This document shows, piece after piece, positions 1 to 8,244 of a DNA stretch of 64,000 bases; position 1 is the stretch's first letter, and each line of letters begins with the position of its first letter. A program made the translations under genes and the position numbers. The stretch covers positions 1-64,000 of the forward strand of contig CALSML010000007.1 of the NCBI GenBank assembly GCA_943787445.1. The letters run 5' to 3'. The stretch is from an uncultured Alphaproteobacteria bacterium (lineage in GTDB: Bacteria; Pseudomonadota; Alphaproteobacteria; UBA6615). The notes under the pieces are model-generated. The model was not told the DNA's origin. It saw only the letters and a list, made by a program, of their open reading frames with translations, and did not search any database.

Positions 1-65
1 TGACCGAGATCGACGGCCTCGGATCCGTCATCCACCGCCCCGGGCGCTGCGGCAAGAAGATGCAT
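1..65 (-). CDS. cobN: Cobaltochelatase subunit CobN, N-terminus only (partial)
   Basis: Only the first 21 codons are inside the window; the gene runs off the left edge. The translated start MHLLAAAPGAVDDGSEAVDL resembles the conserved CobN N-terminus. CobN is the large subunit that inserts cobalt into hydrogenobyrinic acid a,c-diamide in the aerobic cobalamin pathway. Its ATG overlaps the cobW stop in a TGATG arrangement, so cobU-cobW-cobN look translationally coupled. The call rests on a short stretch plus the very typical cobW-cobN order. Confidence 0.8.
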   Translation of the reverse strand, partial: MHLLAAAPGAVDDGSEAVDLG

Positions 66-1090
66 CAGCCGATCATGGCTGCGATGGCATCGCGATCCAT
101 GCCGGATTTGCCGATCACCACCAGCTCGGTGCGCGGGGTTTCGGCAGATTCCCAGTCCCGATCGAAGTAGCGCTGGAACCGCGATCCGACACCCTGCAGC
201 ACCATACGCCGTGCCTTGCCAGGAATATGAATGAAGCCCTTGATCCGATAGATGTCATGGGCAGCGACGGCACTGGTCAGTCGCGCCTCCAAAGCGTCAG
301 GGTCGTCGATTGCGCCGAGCGAGATGACAAAACTGTCAAAATCGTCATGGTCGTGTTCGTCCTCGCCGTCATGGACGCTGGGGCGTGACTCCAGATCGTC
401 TTCGGCGCCCGCATCCAGTCCGAGCAGGATTGCCGGGTCGATGCGTCCATGGGTGGCGTTTACAGATTTCACGCCGGGACGGCGATGGGGGGCGAGGGCG
501 GCCTCGATTTTCGTTCCATCGCCGCTGATCAGATCGGCCTTGTTGATGACGATCAGATCGGCGCAACTCAACTGGTCGACGAATAGCTCTTCGAGCGGGT
601 TGTCGTGGTCGAGCGAGGGGTCTTCCGCGCGGGCGGCCTCGACGGCATCGGGGTCGTCGGCAAAGCGGCCGTCCAGAACGGCACCGGCGTCAATTACGGT
701 AACGACGCCGTCCACGGTGGTGCGGGTGCTGACTTCCGGCCAGGCAAAGGCCTTCACCAGCGGCTTGGGCAGAGCCAGACCGGAGGTCTCGATCACAATA
801 TGCTCGGGCGGAGTCTCACGATCGAGCAGGGCAGTGATGGTCGGCAGAAAATCATCAGCGACCGTGCAGCAGATGCAGCCATTGGCCAGCTCGACCACAT
901 GTCCTCGATCCTCGCAGCCCGGGAATGGCGCAGCCATCGACGATGCCCCGGTCCACGCCGAGATCCCCGAACTCGTTGATGATCAGTGCGATGCGTTGCG
1001 GCCGTTCGCGTTTTCCAGCAGGTGGCGGATCAGGCTGGTTTTGCCGGCGCCCAGAAATCCCGTGACGACGGTCGCAGGGATGCGGTTCAT
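65..1090 (-). CDS. cobW: Cobalamin biosynthesis GTPase CobW (two compensating frameshifts)
   Basis: G3E-family P-loop GTPase, a metallochaperone thought to deliver cobalt to the CobNST chelatase. It starts MNRIPATVVTGFLGAGKT (Walker A), and the family motif ELANGCICCTVADDF follows, with the metal-site CxCC. A His/Asp-rich stretch (HDGEDEHDHDDFD) lies mid-protein and the CobW C-terminal domain follows. The open frame breaks near 1000 (one base missing after ENANG) and is restored near 935 (one base too many in a CCCGGG run). The intervening 24 codons still read as CobW sequence (IINEFGDLG). The start overlaps the cobU stop (ATGA). The compensating indels in sequence that is otherwise conserved suggest read errors rather than decay. 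Confidence 0.9.
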
Positions 1091-1699
1091 GTTGTCGCGC
1101 TCTTCAGGGTGAGGGGCAGCCCGGCGGCGACGAACTCGACCCGGTCGGCCTGGGCGGCGATGATGCTGGTTCAGGCGGCCGGCGGCGTCCCGGAATTCCC
1201 GGCCCGAAGTCTGGTGGCCGGGCACGATCCCGAGGCCGACCTCGTTGGACACGCAGACCACCGGGCCGCGGGCCCGGTCGAGACAGCGCATCGCGCAGGG
1301 ATTCGGTTTCGGATGCGATCACGTCCAGTCCCGCATGCATCACGTTGGACAGCCAGAGGGTCAGGCAGTCGACCAGCACGCGGCTCGCCGCGCGCGGTCG
1401 CTGTCGACGATGGCGTCACCCAGTGCCGAGCAGGGTTTCGACTGGTACCGCCACTGGTCCCCCCGGCGTTCCCGATGGGCCGCGATCCGCTGCGCCATCT
1501 CGCGGTCCCCGGCTTCGGCGGTGGCGATATAGGTGGCCCGCCGTGTGCTGCCGTATCGGCCTCCAGATGGCCCGCGATCAGCGCTTCGGCATGGGCGCTC
1601 TTGCCCGACCGCGCCCCGCCCAGCACAAGGGTCAGCGCGGGCAGAGCGCTGAATCCGGGCGCGCTGTTGTCGTTCGAGCTCGAACTCGTGTTCGTCCAC
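1087..1699 (-). CDS. cobU: Adenosylcobinamide kinase / guanylyltransferase (multiply frameshifted)
   Basis: Bifunctional enzyme (CobU/CobP) that phosphorylates adenosylcobinamide and transfers GMP to it during nucleotide-loop assembly. Conserved blocks appear in order but in different frames: LTLVLGGARSGKSAHAE (P-loop), ATYIATAEAGDREMAQRI, LVDCLTLWLSNV, VCVSNEVGLGIVPG, and a C-terminus ending LPLTLKSATT. At least four indels separate them. A GTG at 1699 follows a GGAGGAGG ribosome-binding site and is the most likely start, about 50 bases after the B12 riboswitch. The stop overlaps the cobW ATG. All family motifs are present, so the true gene is probably intact. Confidence 0.8.
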
Positions 1700-1749
1700 G
1701 GCGCCGTTCCTCCTCCCGAGGGTCGATTGCGCAAATATCGCGCGCCGAA

Positions 1750-1925
1750 GAGGTCTCCTGGCTCCGGGTCGCTCGGCCGCGCACACCCTTCCCGGCGGTC
1801 CTGTGCCAGTGGGATCTTGCGCGCGGCCTCACCGTTACAGTTGCGGGGGCAGCACCGGCCTTGGAAAACACGCATGTTTTCCGCACCGGACTTCCCTGTT
1901 TCAGCGCTGGGGAGACGCTAGCAGG
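1750..1925 (-). promoter_or_regulatory. Cobalamin (B12) riboswitch
   Basis: Read on the minus strand, the hallmarks occur in the right order: AAACAGGGAAGTCCGGTG, then GCCGGTGCTGCCCCCGCAAC followed by TGT, a B12-box-like CCACTGGC, and the terminal AGCCAGGAGACC (1752-1763). The element lies directly upstream of cobU-cobW-cobN and should repress them when adenosylcobalamin is plentiful. cobS and the CobC-type phosphatase lie upstream of it on the same strand and are not under its direct control. Covariance-model boundaries may differ by some bases. Confidence 0.92.
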
Positions 1926-2054
1926 TCGAGACCGTCATTGCCATGGCCCGATCGATTGGACGAAGTGCCGGTGCACCGGTTTTCTCACGCTGTACCTGGG
2001 CGAGCATCGCAGTGGGGTCCGGGGTCAGAACCGAATCCAGGGTCGGAATCTGGT

Positions 2055-2663
2055 TCATGTGGAAACACCGCCCAGGCGCCCTCCGGGATGGCTCTCGGTC
2101 GGTCCGAACCGGTCGATCCGGGTGACCGAGCAGTTGTCGATCTGACAGGAGAGTGCGGATTCGGGGTCGAGACCCAGGGCGTGCCCGATGGCCGCGCGGA
2201 TTGTTCCTCCATGGGTTACAGCGACGATATCACGTCCCTCATGGGCCTTGGTCAAACGGTCGATGGCAGCAGTGGTCCGGTACATCAGATCGACAAAGCT
2301 CTCGCCGCCAGGTGCTTTGTTCTTCGCCGGTGCCAGCCAGAACATGTGTTTGGCTGGAAGTTCGGCATAGACCTCTTCGCGCTTGCGGCCCTGCCAGTCA
2401 CCGAAACTCTGTTCGGCAAGGTCTTCCTCGATATGAGGGTCGGGCAATTCCAGCCCGGCTTCGCGAATTGCATTGGCCGTCTGGTGGGTGCGTTGCAGAT
2501 GGGATGTCACCAGCAAGGCATCCTTGGGCAGAAACCGCGCCAGCGCTTCATAAGTGGGCGGATCATTGACGTCTGCCAGAGGATCGGAATTGCCATAAAT
2601 GCGCCCGCCTGTGGAGCGAACCGGAGCGTGGCGGACCCACCACCAGCGTGTACGTGATGTCAT
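2055..2663 (-). CDS. cobC: Histidine phosphatase, CobC-type (alpha-ribazole phosphatase candidate)
   Basis: About 202 residues of the phosphoglycerate-mutase-like superfamily. The N-terminal catalytic RHG-type motif reads VRHAPV, with the second histidine in VAVTHGGTIRA and supporting arginines in SHLQRTHQTA. The expected reaction is removal of the 5'-phosphate from alpha-ribazole-phosphate or adenosylcobalamin-phosphate. The ATG at 2663 overlaps the cobS stop (ATGA), which ties it to nucleotide-loop assembly. The RHA in place of RHG is common in relatives of this family. The assignment to CobC rather than another histidine phosphatase rests mainly on context. Confidence 0.78.
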   Translation of the reverse strand: MTSRTRWWWVRHAPVRSTGGRIYGNSDPLADVNDPPTYEALARFLPKDALLVTSHLQRTHQTANAIREAGLELPDPHIEEDLAEQSFGDWQGRKREEVYAELPAKHMFWLAPAKNKAPGGESFVDLMYRTTAAIDRLTKAHEGRDIVAVTHGGTIRAAIGHALGLDPESALSCQIDNCSVTRIDRFGPTESHPGGRLGGVST

Positions 2664-3507
2664 GCGAAACTTCCCAAAATTATGGCGCTGGCCGCAATGA
2701 GTGTTGCAGCCTCGCCGACTTGCTGGGCGGCACCGAGAACATCCCCGGTGTAGCCGCCAATCTGCTTGAGAGCAATCCAACCGACCATGAAGGCTCCCAG
2801 ACCGCCGACGGCGAGAATGAGGATCGTTCCAAATCCCGCCGGGCTTAGCAGGACCAGCAGGGAAAGAGCGGCAGCCAGCACCAGTCCAAGCCAGCTTGTC
2901 CCTTCCCGGGGGGTGCCGGCACTCGTGCCCAGTCCGTTGTCACGCGCGGGCTCCAGCCAACACATGGTCGGTGCAAAGAGGGCCCGGCTCCAGGTGGCGC
3001 CTGCGACCAGGGCTGCCGCGCGGCGCCTGTGCTCCAATCGGCGAGTGCAGCCAGTGCGGCGATTTTCGCGATCAGTAGGATGGCGACTGCAACAATTCCA
3101 TAGGTGCCGACCCGGCTGTCGCGCATGATCCGCAGTTTGCTGTCCTTGTCCTCCCCGCCGCCGAAACCGTCGGCGATATCGGCCAGCCCGTCTTCGTGTA
3201 AAGCACCGGTCAGCCAGATCATCGCGCCTACCGCCAGTGTGGCCGCGACAGTTGCCGGGATGTCCAGCCAGGTCAGTAGCCCCAGTGTGATGGCGCCAAC
3301 TCCGCCGACTCCGAAGCCGACCAGCGGGAAGAGCCACATGGCGTCAGCTAGGACCGCCGGTTCCGACGCATGATCGGTGGGGTCCACTTCTGCGGGGTCA
3401 TCCGAAAGCGCTGAGCGATCACGGATCGGCATCCGCGTGAGGAAAGACGTCGCCAGCTGCAACTGGGCCAGGAATGACAGCTTCTGATTTTCCGGGTTTG
3501 CATCCAT
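2660..3507 (-). CDS. cobS: Adenosylcobinamide-GDP ribazoletransferase CobS (one frameshift)
   Basis: Polytopic inner-membrane enzyme that joins adenosylcobinamide-GDP and alpha-ribazole (or its phosphate) to give cobalamin. The N-terminal part carries LQLATSFLTRMPI, the metal-binding acidic motif GALHEDGLADIADGFGG, and LRIMRDSRVGTYG. After about residue 160 the family reading continues in another frame (WLEPARDNGLG, then hydrophobic segments ending AASAIILGSFA), so one indel lies near 3020. Roughly 280 residues in total. It is divergently transcribed from cobT, with about 60 bases between the two starts. Confidence 0.9.
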
Positions 3508-3566
3508 GGCTCAGTTATAGGACAACGCCTCTCTTTCGGGAATTTAATGTGCGGGATCAACAAAGA

Positions 3567-4623
3567 TGAGTGACACCGGTGGAAATGGCGAAATGGCGCC
3601 GGGCGCAGCCAGGGACCGGACTTTGCCGAGATCCGCAAGATCATCTCCGAATTCCCCACGCCTGATGTCGACGCGGTGCTGGCGACCCGCGAGCGCGAGG
3701 CGGTTCTGACGAAACCACCCGGTGCGCTGGGTCGGCTTGAGGAAATTACTGAATGGGTTGCCGCCTGGCAGGGGCGTCATCCCCCGAATGTGACCCATGC
3801 ACGGATCGCGGTCTTCGCAGGCAATCATGGCGTTGCCGCAAAGGGTGTTTCGGCCTATCCGCCCGAAGTCACCGAGCAGATGGTGCAGAATTTCGTGGCT
3901 GGCGGGGCCGCAGTCAATCAGCTGACCGAGCTCGCGGATGCCGATCTGCGGGTCTACGAAATGGCACTCGACGCGCCCACAGCGGATTTCACCCAGGGAC
4001 CGGCCCTGAGCGAAGATGACTGCGCCAAGGCGATTGCCTACGGCATGATGTCGGTCGAAGCCGGAGTCGAACTGATGGCGCTGGGAGAAATGGGGATCGC
4101 CAACACCACGTCTGCGGCTGCAATCTGTCATGCGCTGTATGGCGGCGCGGCGCAGGACTGGGTTGGTCCGGGGACGGGTGTTTCGGGGGATGCCTATGCG
4201 GCCAAGGTTGCTGCGGTGGAGGCTGGCGTTGCCGTGAATGCGGATCTGCGTGACGATCCCCTGCAGATCCTGCGCGCGGTTGGCGGGCACGAGATTGCGG
4301 CGATTGCCGGGGCAATCATTGCCGCGCGGCTCGCCGGTGTTCCGGTGCTGCTTGACGGCTATACCTGCACCGCGGCGGCTGCTGTGCTGCACGCCGTCGA
4401 TGAACACGCGATCGATCACTGCATGGTCGGGCATCTTTCGGCCGAACCGGCCCATCGTCTGGTCTGCGAGAAACTCGATCAGGTGCCATTGCTGGCACTG
4501 GCGATGCGGCTGGGCGAGGGTTCCGGCGCGGCGCTGGCGATCCAGATCGTGCGGGCGGCGCTGGCCTGTCACACCAGGATGGCGAGTTTCGAAAGCGCCG
4601 GGGTCAGCGGCAAGGCGCATTAG
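3567..4623 (+). CDS. cobT: Nicotinate-nucleotide--dimethylbenzimidazole phosphoribosyltransferase CobT
   Basis: Makes alpha-ribazole-5'-phosphate from nicotinate mononucleotide and dimethylbenzimidazole. Conserved landmarks are TKPPGALGRLEE, VFAGNHGVAAKGVSAYP, GEMGIANTTSAAAI, LLDGYTCTAAA and a C-terminal LAMRLGEGSGAALA with the catalytic-base Glu. The continuous frame has only an internal GTG (3676) as start, yet family similarity (FAEIRKIISEFPTPDVD) begins about 23 codons earlier. The ATG at 3567 (MSDTGG) sits in the neighbouring frame after a plausible leader, so a one-base deletion near 3600-3620 is the simplest reading. It is transcribed away from cobS. Confidence 0.92.
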
Positions 4624-4630
4624 CGCGGAT

Positions 4631-5158
4631 TCAGGTGCCGCAACTCAACGTCGGCAGGCCCGGCCCGCCGGTCAGCGTGCTCCGGCGTTCGAGAAGCACC
4701 ACGTCGTGCCAGACATCATCGACATGTCCATAGCGCTCGCGGATGCCGACTTCGCGAAACCCCTTCCGGGTCAGGAGCGCGTGGCTGGCCTGATTGGAAG
4801 CGATCACCTGGCCTTGCAATGTCCAGTAGGATGCCGCTTCGGCAAGATCGATCAATTGTGCCAGCAGAGCTGAGCCGACGCCCTGTCGTTGGGCGGTTGC
4901 GGTGACATAGACGCTGACCTCAGCGATCCCGCCTGCACCTCAGGTGTCGGGAACAGGGGACAGGGCCGCGAAGCCCAGAATTGCATTGTTGTCTGATCGG
5001 GCGACACTCCGGCCTAGCTTCAGATGACCTGCATTTCAGGAGGCCCATTTTGGTGGTGCTGTCACGAAGGCTGCCAGGCCGGTCGCCAGCCCTTCACCAT
5101 AGATCGCCTGAACCTGGGTCCAGTCGTTTCGCTGCATGTCCTGGATTGTGAAATTCAT
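4631..5158 (-). CDS. GNAT acetyltransferase, phosphinothricin-acetyltransferase-like (frameshifted)
   Basis: The N-terminus from the ATG at 5158 (MNFTIQDMQRNDWTQVQAIY then GEGLATG) matches the start of PAT-type GNAT enzymes. The C-terminus ends with the acetyl-CoA fold pattern HALLTRKGFREVGIRERYG and WHDVVLLERRS. Middle motifs (LGFAALSPVP; AEVSVYVTATAQRQGVGSAL) can be read only by changing frame several times. At least three indels are present between about 4860 and 5050. It would acetylate a small amine, but the substrate is unknown. It is convergent with cobT. Whether it is broken or mis-sequenced cannot be told here. Confidence 0.65.
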
Positions 5159-5371
5159 GGATTGGCTCTTTGTCGAACTCTGACTGTGCGCTGTTTGCCT
5201 GCCAGGCTTCAAGGGGAGTTGAGGGTGGCGTGGGCTGAAGGCCGTTCAAACCTTTGGGAAGGAAACATGGCGAGGTGATGGTCATGCTGCTGAAACCGTT
5301 CGTTAGATGCTCGACTTTGACAGCGCGGGTCCGCAACATGGGGCATTAGAAAATAAACCGGACCTTAATTG

Positions 5372-6727
5372 ATGATGGCCCAGCGCGACGACACGACCGT
5401 GAAACCTGCCCAAATGACGGAGACCCGGCAGCTGGCGCGTGGGGGAGAACAGGCGCGTGCGCGGCAGGTCCGGTTGCGGACCATTATTTGGATTCGCTGG
5501 GTCGCGATTGTGGGTCAGCTCACCACATTGATGATCGTTCAATTCGGTCTGGGCTGGTCTCTCCCCATCAATGCTGCGCTTGGTGCCGTTGTGGCCTCGG
5601 TCCTTATCAATGTGGTGATGATGTTCCGCCGACCCTCCCAGGGCCGGGTGGGAGAGCTGGAGGCTGCGGCCTATCTCGGATTCGATATTCTGCAACTCGC
5701 CGTGCTTCTGTATTTGACGGGTGGTCTCGAAAACCCGTTTGCTTTGTTGTTCCTCGGGCCAGTGACCGTGTCGGCGACCATTCTGAGCCGGTCCGCCACC
5801 GCGATGTTGAGCGCTCTCGTGGTGGTCACAGCGACATTTCTGGCCTTCGAACACTTTCCGTTGCCCTGGCCGGAGCCGGGCTTGCAGTTGCCAGTGCCTT
5901 ATATTAGCGGGCTCTGGGTGGCGGTCGTTGTCGGAACGCTTTTCATGACTGGTTATATCGGGAGCGTTGCGGGTGAAGGACGCCGCATGTCCGACGCACT
6001 CACGGCGACCCAGCTTGCACTGGCGCGCGAGCAGCAGTTGTCCGCTGTCGGGGGTCTGGCCGCGGCGGCGGCTCATGAGCTGGGCAGTCCGCTGGCAACG
6101 ATTGCCGTGACCGTCAAGGAGTTGTCCCGCGAGATGCCGCCCGACAATCCCTTTATGGGAGATATCGAGATCCTGCAGATCGAGGCAGACCGCTGCCGGG
6201 AAATTCTGGCGGAGATCGGCCGGGCACCGGAATTGGCGGATCCGGATGATCCGTTTGCAACTGGACTGCTCTCCGATGTGGTTGCGGCGGCGGCGACGCG
6301 CTACCGCAGCGAGGCACTGGCGCTGGATGTTGTTGTGACGGCAGCTGAAGACAGCAGCGAGCCCGTCGTGCCGCGCAGTCCGGAATTTCTGCACGGTCTG
6401 GGGAATGTGATCCAGAATGCGGTCCAGTTCGGACAAAGCGTGGTATCGGTGGAGGTTTTCTGGGATGCCAACGAAGCCCGTGTCGAAGTGCGCGACGATG
6501 GCCGTGGATTTTCGCCGGGGGTGCTTGATCGCGTGGGTGAGCCCTATATTTCAAATCGCGGTGACGGTCATCTGGGGCTCGGCATTTTTATTGCCCAGAC
6601 TTTGCTTGAACGGACCGGTGCGCGGATTAGATTCTCCAATATCCGGGATGCCGGCCGGGTGACAGGTGCCGAGGTGGTAATTGTCTGGCAGCGCGATGCG
6701 CTTGAAGTTCCGCACGGGAAAGGTTAG
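5372..6727 (+). CDS. regB: Redox-sensing histidine kinase RegB/PrrB/ActS
   Basis: About 451 residues: six hydrophobic segments (roughly 40-200), then the kinase core. Between membrane segments it has the ubiquinone-responsive motif GGLENPF (about 118-124). The phospho-acceptor is in AAAHELGSPLAT (His about 236). The redox-active cysteine of the family is in EADRCREILAEIG (Cys about 276). N-box (NVIQNAVQFG) and G-boxes (DDGRGFSPG, GLGIFIAQTLLERTG) follow. It autophosphorylates in response to quinone and redox state and phosphorylates the downstream RegA. ATG 5372 or 5375 is preferred over the TTG at 5369. regA starts 9 bases after the stop. Confidence 0.95.
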   Translation: MMAQRDDTTVKPAQMTETRQLARGGEQARARQVRLRTIIWIRWVAIVGQLTTLMIVQFGLGWSLPINAALGAVVASVLINVVMMFRRPSQGRVGELEAAAYLGFDILQLAVLLYLTGGLENPFALLFLGPVTVSATILSRSATAMLSALVVVTATFLAFEHFPLPWPEPGLQLPVPYISGLWVAVVVGTLFMTGYIGSVAGEGRRMSDALTATQLALAREQQLSAVGGLAAAAAHELGSPLATIAVTVKELSREMPPDNPFMGDIEILQIEADRCREILAEIGRAPELADPDDPFATGLLSDVVAAAATRYRSEALALDVVVTAAEDSSEPVVPRSPEFLHGLGNVIQNAVQFGQSVVSVEVFWDANEARVEVRDDGRGFSPGVLDRVGEPYISNRGDGHLGLGIFIAQTLLERTGARIRFSNIRDAGRVTGAEVVIVWQRDALEVPHGKG

Positions 6728-6736
6728 TCAAAGTTC

Positions 6737-7300
6737 ATGACTCACGTAGAAGAACAGGGCCCGCTGGTCACCGGCGAAACCTCGCTGCTCATCGTTGATG
6801 ACGAAGCCAATCTTCGCAATCAACTTGCAAAGGCCATGGAGCGTCGCGGCTTCACCACGGATGTGGCGGAGACGGTTGCTGAGGGAAAACGTGCGGTCAG
6901 CGCGAATCCGCCAAAATACGCCGTCATTGATCTGCGCCTTGATGATGGGAGCGGGCTGGAAGTCGTCGAAGCGCTGCGCGAAGCCCGACCGGATGCCCGT
7001 ATTATCGTGCTGACAGGTTATGGGAACATCGCCACTGCCGTTGCGGCGGTGAAGGCCGGGGCACTGGATTATCTGCCCAAACCTGCAGATGCCGATCAGG
7101 TGGCGGCGGCCCTGCTGTCTGATGGAGCATCCATGCCGCCACCTCCGGAACGGCCAATGTCGGCGGATCGGGTGCGCTGGGAGCATATCCAAAGAGTGTA
7201 CGAGCAGTGTGACCGCAATGTTTCCGAAACGGCGCGTCGCCTGAACATGCATCGTCGAACCCTGCAGCGCATTCTGGCCAAGCACGCTCCGCGCGAGTGA
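6737..7300 (+). CDS. regA: Response regulator RegA/PrrA/ActR
   Basis: 187 residues. Receiver domain with acidic pair DD (21-22), phospho-acceptor Asp 65 in YAVIDLRLDDGSG, and Lys in DYLPKPAD. A proline-rich linker (MPPPPERP) leads to the highly conserved Fis-type helix-turn-helix NVSETARRLNMHRRTLQRIL. This length and linker are typical of RegA/PrrA, the global regulator of respiration, CO2 and N2 fixation and photosynthesis in alphaproteobacteria. It is co-transcribed with regB. Its TGA overlaps the GTG start of the next gene. Confidence 0.96.
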   Translation: MTHVEEQGPLVTGETSLLIVDDEANLRNQLAKAMERRGFTTDVAETVAEGKRAVSANPPKYAVIDLRLDDGSGLEVVEALREARPDARIIVLTGYGNIATAVAAVKAGALDYLPKPADADQVAAALLSDGASMPPPPERPMSADRVRWEHIQRVYEQCDRNVSETARRLNMHRRTLQRILAKHAPRE

Positions 7301-8211
7301 CTTCACAGGATTTCATCAACCCCGACGGATCGCTCTGCCTTGCCTTTGCCGGGCGCGGACGTGAGCTCGTCGTGTGGCTGGCACCGGGAACCGATCCTGT
7401 GGAAATGCAGCGGGCGATCGGCATCCTGATGCCGCGCTGGCCCGTGGGCCCGGTGAACGGCGATGCCATTCCCGATATTGCTGTGACCCGCGCAAATGAA
7501 ACCTATCGTATTCAGGCGACCAGCTGGGAAGGTGGTGAGTCTCTTGCCGAAGATTTCCACAATGCGGCCATCGAACATCGGGCGATTATCGGTTTCCTGC
7601 CGCTGGCCACGGTGGTCGATGTAGGAGCGAATGTGGGTCAGTTTTCACTTCTGGTGCGCGCCCTGCACCCGGAAGCCCGGATCGAAGCCTTTGAGCCCTT
7701 GCCCGAAGCGGCGGCCCGTTTTCGACTGGTGTTTCAGGGTGATGACCTGGTCACACTTCACGAGGCTACCGTGGCACCGACACAGGGAACAGCGACCATG
7801 CATGTCAGCGCGTCGGCTGACAGTTCGTCCCTGTTGCCGATTTCCGACCGACAATCAGAATTGTTTCCGGGCACCGAGGAGGTTGGAACGGCCGATGTGG
7901 TGGCCGGACCGCTGGATGCCTATGTCGCCCGTGACCGGATCGCAGCGCCGGCCATGCTGAAGATTGATATGGAGGGTTTCGAGCTTGAGGTGTTGCGGGG
8001 TTCGGGATCACTTCTGGCAGAGTTTCAGTATGTCTATGTCGAAGCCTCCTTTGAGGCGCTCTATGAGGGCCAGGCTTTGATATCGGATGTTGCCGCGTTT
8101 CTCGAGGGTCGGGGTTTTGTCGAGGCCGGACGCTTCAATATTGCGCATACGGCGGACGGCGCGCCGATTCAGGCCGATTTTCTGTTTCAACGCGGTGGCG
8201 AGAGCGGATGA
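7297..8211 (+). CDS. FkbM-family SAM-dependent methyltransferase
   Basis: 304 residues. The AdoMet-binding motif I reads VVDVGANVGQFSLLVRA (about 107-123), followed by IEAFEPLPEAA, and the FkbM core signature MLKIDMEGFELEVLRG lies near 230. The C-terminus ends with FNIAHTADG and FLFQRG. FkbM enzymes O-methylate sugars or natural products; the substrate is not evident. The N-terminal 100 residues are extra relative to the core domain. The GTG start overlaps the regA stop, so it should be co-transcribed with regBA, and hldE follows 33 bases later. That hints at envelope-glycan modification. Confidence 0.85.
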   Translation: MTSQDFINPDGSLCLAFAGRGRELVVWLAPGTDPVEMQRAIGILMPRWPVGPVNGDAIPDIAVTRANETYRIQATSWEGGESLAEDFHNAAIEHRAIIGFLPLATVVDVGANVGQFSLLVRALHPEARIEAFEPLPEAAARFRLVFQGDDLVTLHEATVAPTQGTATMHVSASADSSSLLPISDRQSELFPGTEEVGTADVVAGPLDAYVARDRIAAPAMLKIDMEGFELEVLRGSGSLLAEFQYVYVEASFEALYEGQALISDVAAFLEGRGFVEAGRFNIAHTADGAPIQADFLFQRGGESG

Positions 8212-8244
8212 CGATCGGTTGCCTGACTGTTATCTAGAGATGTG

